DNA of 10,379 nucleotides from CAYRIF01 sp964424205. Its GTDB lineage: Bacteria > Bacteroidota > Bacteroidia > Cytophagales > Cyclobacteriaceae. Position 1 is the first letter of the stretch. Each line of letters begins with the position of its first letter. Shown one piece after another: positions 6,053 through 10,379 of the stretch. Made by a program: the position numbers and the translations under genes. The DNA is taken from NCBI GenBank assembly GCA_964424205.1, contig CAYRIF010000123.1:1-10379 (forward strand). The letters run 5' to 3'. Under the pieces are notes generated by a model. It saw nothing but the letters and a program-made list of their open reading frames with translations, had not been told where the DNA came from and made no database searches.

Positions 6053-7945
6053 CTAATATAACACTCTAAACCAAATCGTACCGGATATTTCTTTTAATTT
6101 TTTGATAAGCTCTTTATTGTATTGCTTATTGATGTCAGTTATCATATAGCCGATGCTTTCATTTGTTTTAAGGTATTGCCCTACTACATTTACTTCACAT
6201 GCTGCCAATACACTATTGATTTTCGCCAACACACCTGCTTCGTTCTGATGAATATGCATCAATCTGTGCGCATTTTGAAATGCTGGTAATCGTACTGCAG
6301 GGAAGTTGACGCTGTTGGTCGTGCTACCTGTATTGATATAATCAATAATTTGGTGTGGTACAAACTGACCGATATTTACTTGTGCTTCTAATGTGCTTCC
6401 ACCTATGTGTGGTGTTAAAATTGTATTGGGCATGCCAATGAGTTCTGACATAAAGGGGTCTTGATTGCTTTTAGGTTCTTTAGGAAATACATCTACTGCC
6501 GAACCTCTTACTTTTCCATTTTTTAGGTATTTGCTTAACGCAGGAATATCTACTACAAATCCACGACCTAGATTGATGAAAATCACGCCATCTTTCATTT
6601 TTTTAAATTCCTCTTCCCCAATAATGTTTTTATTGTCGGGGCGACCGTCAACATGAATGCTAATGACATCAGAAACTTCTAGTAGTTCATCTAGCGAAGC
6701 GCATTGTGTGGCATTTCCCAAGGACAATTTATCTACTAAATCGTAATAATAGACATCCAGCCCCATGCCTTCAGCTAAAATGGAAAGTTGAGATCCGATA
6801 TTTCCATAGCCAATGATACCAAGTTTTTTGCCTCTTATTTCAAAGCTATTGGCGGCTGACTTGTCCCATTTTCCTTGGTGCATGAGCATCATTTTGTCGG
6901 GAAGATTCCTCATTAACAATACGATTTGTGCGATGGCTAGCTCCACCACCGATCGGGTGTTGCTGAATGGAGCATTGAATACGGCAATGCCTTTTTTTGT
7001 TGCAGTTTCTAAATCAATTTGATTGGTGCCGATGCAAAATGCGCCAATGACAAGCAATCTATTTGCGTTTTCCAACACTTTTTTGGTGAGCTGTGTTTTG
7101 GAGCGTAGCCCAATGATAGAGACGTCCTTAATTTTTTCTATCAATTCGTCTTCGTCTAGCGCGGCATCGTAGGTTTCTACTTCATAGCCTTCCTCTTTGA
7201 GGATTTTAACGGCTCCTTCGTGTACGTTTTCAAGTAATAAAACTTTGATTCTGTTTTTAGGATAAGAAATTGCTGTATTCATCTTGTTGTGGTATAAAAA
7301 TTCATCTAAACTTGGGGTAATATGATCGGCTATTGCTGTTATTTTTTCTCTTGCTATATTTTCGGTAAAGGCATAAAATTTATTGGCGAAACCATCTTTT
7401 TTGATTTCATAGTCGGTATAGCCGTCACCAATAACACTTACGTCACCTGTTAATTTTAATTTTTCAATGACTTTCCCTTTTCCATTGTTGGAAGATAATA
7501 CATTGTCCGTGTCAAATCCAATGATGTTTCCTGCTGTATCAAATTCAAAAGTGTTGGCAAATACATTTTCAGCTTTGATGCCATAATCCGTCACGATGGG
7601 AACGATAAAATCTTTAAAGCCATTGGATATGATGTAAATATTATCGGCATAGTCTTTTAAGAATTCCTTATTTCTTTTGAAGGATTTGGACACTTTAGAT
7701 TTTAGCGCTGGAATCAGTTTTTCTAGGTGCTGCCTATTGGCAGCCAATAATTCTATTCTTAAAACAAGGGACTGCCTGAAAGAAACTTTGCCCTCCATTC
7801 CCAAATCAGTGACATCTTTTATTTTTTGAAGTCTTTCGTCTCGTTCTTTATTATTGTCCAAAGAAATTTCTCCCAGAATATCAAGCGCTTCTACTTGTGT
7901 AAAGGTGCTGTCAAAATCAATTATGAAATACTTTTTGTCACTCAT
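6053..7945 (-). CDS. serA: Fused phosphoserine phosphatase (SerB) and D-3-phosphoglycerate dehydrogenase (SerA) with ACT domain
   Basis: A cytoplasmic 630-residue bifunctional protein covering the first and last steps of L-serine synthesis. Residues 1-220 are a HAD-superfamily phosphatase of the SerB type: nucleophile motif DFDSTFT (Asp10, Asp12), motif II SNG (Ser107), Lys156, and motif IV GDGYTD (Asp174, Asp178). Residues 232-550 are a 2-hydroxyacid dehydrogenase: substrate loop GLRSKTQ, NAD-binding GYGNIG (Gly379, Gly381, Gly384) with Asp402, and the catalytic triad Arg461 (NLGRG), Glu490 (DVFPKEP) and His513 (TPHIGGST). Residues 556-630 form an ACT domain ending SGTIWFRVLY, close to the E. 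coli SerA C terminus, which binds serine for feedback inhibition. All catalytic residues are present, so both halves should be active. The HAD half could have a different phosphatase substrate, but the fusion argues for phosphoserine. The start is supported by a promoter just upstream; there is no clear Shine-Dalgarno sequence, as usual in this phylum. Confidence 0.95.
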   Translation of the reverse strand: MSDKKYFIIDFDSTFTQVEALDILGEISLDNNKERDERLQKIKDVTDLGMEGKVSFRQSLVLRIELLAANRQHLEKLIPALKSKVSKSFKRNKEFLKDYADNIYIISNGFKDFIVPIVTDYGIKAENVFANTFEFDTAGNIIGFDTDNVLSSNNGKGKVIEKLKLTGDVSVIGDGYTDYEIKKDGFANKFYAFTENIAREKITAIADHITPSLDEFLYHNKMNTAISYPKNRIKVLLLENVHEGAVKILKEEGYEVETYDAALDEDELIEKIKDVSIIGLRSKTQLTKKVLENANRLLVIGAFCIGTNQIDLETATKKGIAVFNAPFSNTRSVVELAIAQIVLLMRNLPDKMMLMHQGKWDKSAANSFEIRGKKLGIIGYGNIGSQLSILAEGMGLDVYYYDLVDKLSLGNATQCASLDELLEVSDVISIHVDGRPDNKNIIGEEEFKKMKDGVIFINLGRGFVVDIPALSKYLKNGKVRGSAVDVFPKEPKSNQDPFMSELIGMPNTILTPHIGGSTLEAQVNIGQFVPHQIIDYINTGSTTNSVNFPAVRLPAFQNAHRLMHIHQNEAGVLAKINSVLAACEVNVVGQYLKTNESIGYMITDINKQYNKELIKKLKEISGTIWFRVLY

Positions 7946-7974
7946 GAATTTAGGGAAGGAATAAAAAATTTGAA

Positions 7975-8004
7975 CAAAGGTAAATAATTGAATGGTTTCT
8001 CAAA
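7975..8004 (-). promoter_or_regulatory. Bacteroidota-type promoter of the serB-serA fusion gene
   Basis: On the minus strand TTTG (8004-8001) is followed after 18 bases by TACCTTTG (7982-7975), a full match to the TAnnTTTG -7 consensus with near-standard spacing to the TTTG -33 element. The -7 box ends 29 bases before the ATG at 7945, leaving a short leader. This is the best promoter in the window. Confidence 0.75.
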
Positions 8005-8041
8005 TTTAATAGGCTATTTCTTTTTCATAAGAATGGTGATG

Positions 8042-8057
8042 TGTAACGCTTGTTACA
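8042..8057. promoter_or_regulatory. Operator-like dyad 1 upstream of the esterase gene
   Basis: TGTAAC-GCTT-GTTACA is a perfect 6-bp dyad with a 4-base centre, typical in shape of a repressor operator (TGTAAC half sites are seen in LacI-family operators). It overlaps TTG (8050-8052), which could serve as a -33 element 23 bases before the weak -7-like TAATTTAG (8076-8083). It also lies upstream of the divergent serB-serA promoter, so it could act on either gene. Confidence 0.45.
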
Positions 8058-8110
8058 TAAAAACGAAGGGCATAATAATTTAGTGTGACAGGTAAGTGCA
8101 GGATAGGTGA

Positions 8111-8136
8111 TGATAATAATAGACGTATTATTGTCA
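8111..8136 (+). promoter_or_regulatory. Dyad 2, hairpin just before the esterase start codon
   Basis: TGATAATAATA (8111-8121) and TATTATTGTCA (8126-8136) flank a GACG centre. Ten of eleven positions are complementary, and the last can form a G-U pair in RNA. It ends 21 bases before the ATG at 8158, so it is either a second protein-binding dyad or an AT-rich hairpin in the mRNA leader that could affect translation. Confidence 0.45.
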
Positions 8137-8157
8137 TTATAATTTTAAATCTATTTT

Positions 8158-10131
8158 ATGAAAAAGTCAATATTCCCGATTGTATTCCTAGCAATTTTAT
8201 TTTTCACCGCACAAGTGTTCGCAAATGTTAAACTACCGCAGCTCATGAGTAGCAATATGGTGGTGCAGCGAGAGGCACCTGTCAGAATTTGGGGCATGGC
8301 AAAGAAACGTGAGGTTGTAACGGTCTCTTTTAACGGACAAACTGTTAAAACAAGGGCAGGGAGAACAGGGAAATGGCAAGTGATACTAAAAAGTATGACA
8401 GCTGGCGGGCCGTTTAAAATGACTATTCAAGGCAAAAATAAAATTATACTTGACAATGTTTTAATAGGTGATGTGTGGATTTGCTCCGGGCAATCTAATA
8501 TGAATATGTCGGTAAAACGTTCTAACGATGCAGCAGCAGAAATTGCTGCGGCAAATTATGATAAGATTCGTCTTTTTACAGTGCCGAGAAGCATTAGTAA
8601 TGTACCCAAATCTGACATGGATGAAAGCGCTTGGTTGACTTGCTCATCAGAGAATATTGTTCAATTTTCTGCAGCAGCCTATTATTTTGCTCGTCGGTTA
8701 CAAAAGGATATTGATGTGCCAATTGGACTGGTGCATGCTAGCTGGGGAGGCACTGGTGTAGAGACATGGACAAGCATTGATGGGCTTACGGCACTGGATG
8801 GGTTCGCCAGTGGCATAGAAAGCCTTAAGAATTTTGATCCCAAAGAATATGCTAATAATAGAAAGAAAAAGCTGTTAGCGATAACTGGACCATTACCTAC
8901 CACAGACGTAGGCATGAATGGAGATGAAGCAATTTGGGCGAAGCCTGACAATGATTTTTCGGCATGGAAAACCATGGAACTGCCGCAACTTTGGGAAAAT
9001 GCAGGGCTGATTGATTTGGATGGAGTCTTGTGGTTTATGATAGATTTTAAAATAGATGCTGAGGAAACTTTGAAGGGAATAAGTGTGCATCTAGGAAAAA
9101 TAGATGATTCCGACGATACATTTGTAAATGGTACAAGAGTAGGAGGGTTGGTTGAAAAGTATGATGTCCCAAGGGTTTATTTTTTAGAAAAAGGTGTGGC
9201 AATTACTGGAAGAAATGTGTTGGTAGTGCGGGTGGAGGATATATATTTAGGTGGTGGTTTTTCTTCACTACCGAAAGACATGTTTATAAGAACTAGCAAA
9301 AGGAAAATACCATTGGCTGGTAAGTGGAAATACAGGATAGGTAAGGGAATTGTAGCCACCAGAAATGGTGGAAACCCAAATGCGATGCCTTCCTTGTTGT
9401 TTAATGGAATGATTAGCCCGTTGTTACCCTTGACTTTTAAAGGTGCCATATGGTACCAAGGAGAACACAATGCGGACAGGGCTTATGAATATAGAAAACT
9501 GTTTCCAAATATGATTAGAGATTGGAGAAAGCATTTTAAGCAAGGAGACTTCCCTTTTATTTTTGTGCAGTTGGCCAACTTTCAAAAAGTAGAGGACAAG
9601 CCTGTTGAAAGCAATTGGGCAGAATTACGTGAAGCACAATCTATGACCCTTAAGAATACCGCTCATACAGGTATGGCAGTAATTATCGATATAGGTAACG
9701 CTGATGACATTCACCCTAAGAATAAACAAGAGGTGGGTAAGCGGCTGGCGATGTCAGCATTAAGCAAAGTGTATAACAAGGAGTATGCCGCTAGTCCTAC
9801 TTTTGAATCGATGAAGATTAAGAAAAATGTCGTGCGTATTAAGTTTAAAGAGATTGGTAAAGGACTGGTCGTGAAAAATCGCTATGGCTATGTCAATGGG
9901 TTTGCCGTTGCAGGGGCTGATAAAAAATTCCACTGGGCAAAAGCATATATCGAAGGTAATAACACGATTGTGATAGTCAGTGATGCCGTGAATAACCCTG
10001 TTGCGGTGCGCTATGCCTGGGCTAACAACCCTGGCGATGTCAATTTATACAATGCCGCAGGGTTACCGGCTGATCCGTTTCGAACAGATGATTGGCCTGG
10101 CATTACGATTGATAATAAGGTGGCGTATTAG
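8158..10131 (+). CDS. Secreted sialate O-acetylesterase-family carbohydrate esterase (SGNH hydrolase)
   Basis: A 657-residue exported enzyme that removes O-acetyl groups from sugars, either sialic acids or acetylated plant or algal glycans. Residues 1-22 are a signal peptide (MKKSIFPIVFLAILFF, cleavage after QVFA). Residues 23-105 form a beta-rich N-terminal part (LMSSNMVVQREAPVRIWGMA is typical of the family). The SGNH catalytic module begins at ICSGQSNM (nucleophile Ser113), has the block III motif WYQGEHN (Gly435, Asn438; oxyanion hole), and ends with the DDIHPKNK motif providing Asp516 and His519. An inserted domain at about 260-380 resembles the galactose-binding-like insert of the family. 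Length and order match Bacteroidota sialate O-acetylesterases. No sialidase, transporter or SusCD genes are in the window, so the substrate is unknown. The start is fixed by the signal peptide; no Shine-Dalgarno sequence is visible. Confidence 0.93.
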   Translation: MKKSIFPIVFLAILFFTAQVFANVKLPQLMSSNMVVQREAPVRIWGMAKKREVVTVSFNGQTVKTRAGRTGKWQVILKSMTAGGPFKMTIQGKNKIILDNVLIGDVWICSGQSNMNMSVKRSNDAAAEIAAANYDKIRLFTVPRSISNVPKSDMDESAWLTCSSENIVQFSAAAYYFARRLQKDIDVPIGLVHASWGGTGVETWTSIDGLTALDGFASGIESLKNFDPKEYANNRKKKLLAITGPLPTTDVGMNGDEAIWAKPDNDFSAWKTMELPQLWENAGLIDLDGVLWFMIDFKIDAEETLKGISVHLGKIDDSDDTFVNGTRVGGLVEKYDVPRVYFLEKGVAITGRNVLVVRVEDIYLGGGFSSLPKDMFIRTSKRKIPLAGKWKYRIGKGIVATRNGGNPNAMPSLLFNGMISPLLPLTFKGAIWYQGEHNADRAYEYRKLFPNMIRDWRKHFKQGDFPFIFVQLANFQKVEDKPVESNWAELREAQSMTLKNTAHTGMAVIIDIGNADDIHPKNKQEVGKRLAMSALSKVYNKEYAASPTFESMKIKKNVVRIKFKEIGKGLVVKNRYGYVNGFAVAGADKKFHWAKAYIEGNNTIVIVSDAVNNPVAVRYAWANNPGDVNLYNAAGLPADPFRTDDWPGITIDNKVAY

Positions 10132-10135
10132 CTAA

Positions 10136-10234
10136 TTACCTCAAAACCTGAATCCACCCATTACAGCCCGAGCCATCAGGAAAAATGAGGTCATAATAGT
10201 AGATACCTGCGTTCCATAAGTCTTCAAAATTACC
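10136..10234 (-). pseudogene. Possible remnant of a gliding/type IX secretion C-terminal domain
   Basis: In a different frame from the 63-residue ORF, the 32 codons after an in-frame TGA and before the TAA at 10138-10136 read GNFEDLWNAGIYYYDL, then IFPDGSGCNGWIQVLR. The pattern G-x-Y-Y-Y-x-L, then D-G, then G-W-x-x-V-x-R at the very C terminus is how the CHU_C/gliding motility-associated C-terminal domain of type IX cargo usually ends. Only its last third or so is present, and no start codon is available in this frame. Joined to the signal peptide of the other frame by a frameshift near 10234, it would make a short sp-plus-tail relic of a once longer secreted protein. Confidence 0.4.
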
Positions 10235-10332
10235 TCAGATAACTTATCGGATGGTGCGTCAGTTGCACATAAATTGGTGTTCACAAAAACACTTAACGCA
10301 ACTAAAAGGAATATTTTAAATAACCTGCTCAC
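10141..10332 (-). CDS. Small putative exported protein, 63 residues, GTG start; doubtful as an intact gene
   Basis: Starts with GTG two codons after an in-frame TAA. Residues 1-23 (MSRLFKIFLLVALSVF, then VNTNLCA) form a convincing signal peptide; the remaining 40 residues match nothing I know and end GGFRF. A TACCTTTG -7 box lies only six bases upstream of the GTG, which would make the mRNA almost leaderless. The second half (STIMTSFFLMARAVM) looks less like a real protein than the overlapping frame that ends at 10136, which reads like a type IX sorting-domain tail. I infer either a small secreted protein or, as likely, the 5' end of a gene that has lost its middle and shifted frame. It converges on the esterase, whose stop codon is nine bases away, with no terminator between. 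Confidence 0.4.
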   Translation of the reverse strand: MSRLFKIFLLVALSVFVNTNLCATDAPSDKLSEVILKTYGTQVSTIMTSFFLMARAVMGGFRF

Positions 10333-10338
10333 CGATTA

Positions 10339-10373
10339 CAAAGGTAAAAATTTCAGTTGGTTTTGCTTTTCAA
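10339..10373 (-). promoter_or_regulatory. Probable promoter of the small right-edge gene
   Basis: On the minus strand TACCTTTG (10346-10339) matches TAnnTTTG and is the same octamer as the serB-serA -7 box. A TTG (10373-10371) lies 24 bases upstream, slightly beyond the usual spacing. The box is six bases from the GTG at 10332. Confidence 0.5.
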
Positions 10374-10379
10374 TTTGGA

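Noticed and set aside
8682..9470. Three minus-strand open frames of 65-97 residues inside the esterase gene
   Set aside because: The plus-strand esterase frame is complete, with catalytic residues on both sides of this stretch; these are shadows.

Overview
The window looks like chromosomal DNA from a member of the Bacteroidota. The evidence is its AT-rich intergenic DNA, near-absence of Shine-Dalgarno sequences, TAnnTTTG-type -7 promoter boxes, a large secreted protein with thrombospondin type 3 calcium-binding repeats, and a C-terminal peptide resembling the gliding/type IX secretion end domain. The genus cannot be fixed from the sequence; Saprospiria, Chitinophagia or Flavobacteriia would all fit.

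Layout, left to right. (1) From the left edge to 1915, minus strand, lies the N-terminal 638 residues of a large exported protein with two repeated TSP3-bounded modules; its 3' end is outside the window. (2) From 1916 to 2614 is a gene-free leader/intergenic region with a terminator-like hairpin, four copies of a TAGCTGTT-type motif and AT-rich palindromes. (3) Next come three minus-strand genes: peptidyl-tRNA hydrolase (pth, 2615-3175), a two-domain universal stress protein (3323-4243), and a class V aminotransferase that is probably phosphoserine aminotransferase (4310-5395). A 66-nt uninterrupted pyrimidine tract separates pth from the stress gene. (4) From 5396 to 6052 is a second gene-free region built of hairpins and repeats, including a palindromic element flanked by two identical 19-bp direct repeats. 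(5) A 630-residue SerB-SerA fusion (6053-7945, minus) carries phosphoserine phosphatase and 3-phosphoglycerate dehydrogenase plus an ACT domain. (6) From 7946 to 8157 is a divergent regulatory region with a strong Bacteroidota promoter for the fusion gene and two dyads facing the next gene. (7) A secreted sialate O-acetylesterase-family enzyme occupies 8158-10131 on the plus strand. (8) At the right edge, convergent with it, is a short minus-strand locus with a signal peptide in one frame and what looks like the last 32 codons of a sorting domain in another.

Functionally, the aminotransferase and the SerB-SerA fusion together encode all three steps from 3-phosphoglycerate to L-serine, although they are separated by the repeat-rich gap and each has its own promoter-like box. 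The other genes are housekeeping (pth), stress response (usp) and cell-surface or polysaccharide functions (TSP3 protein, esterase). I found no clear new multi-gene system. The most interesting points are the modular TSP3 protein, the element upstream of serC, the operator-like dyads before the esterase, and the two-frame remnant at the right edge.
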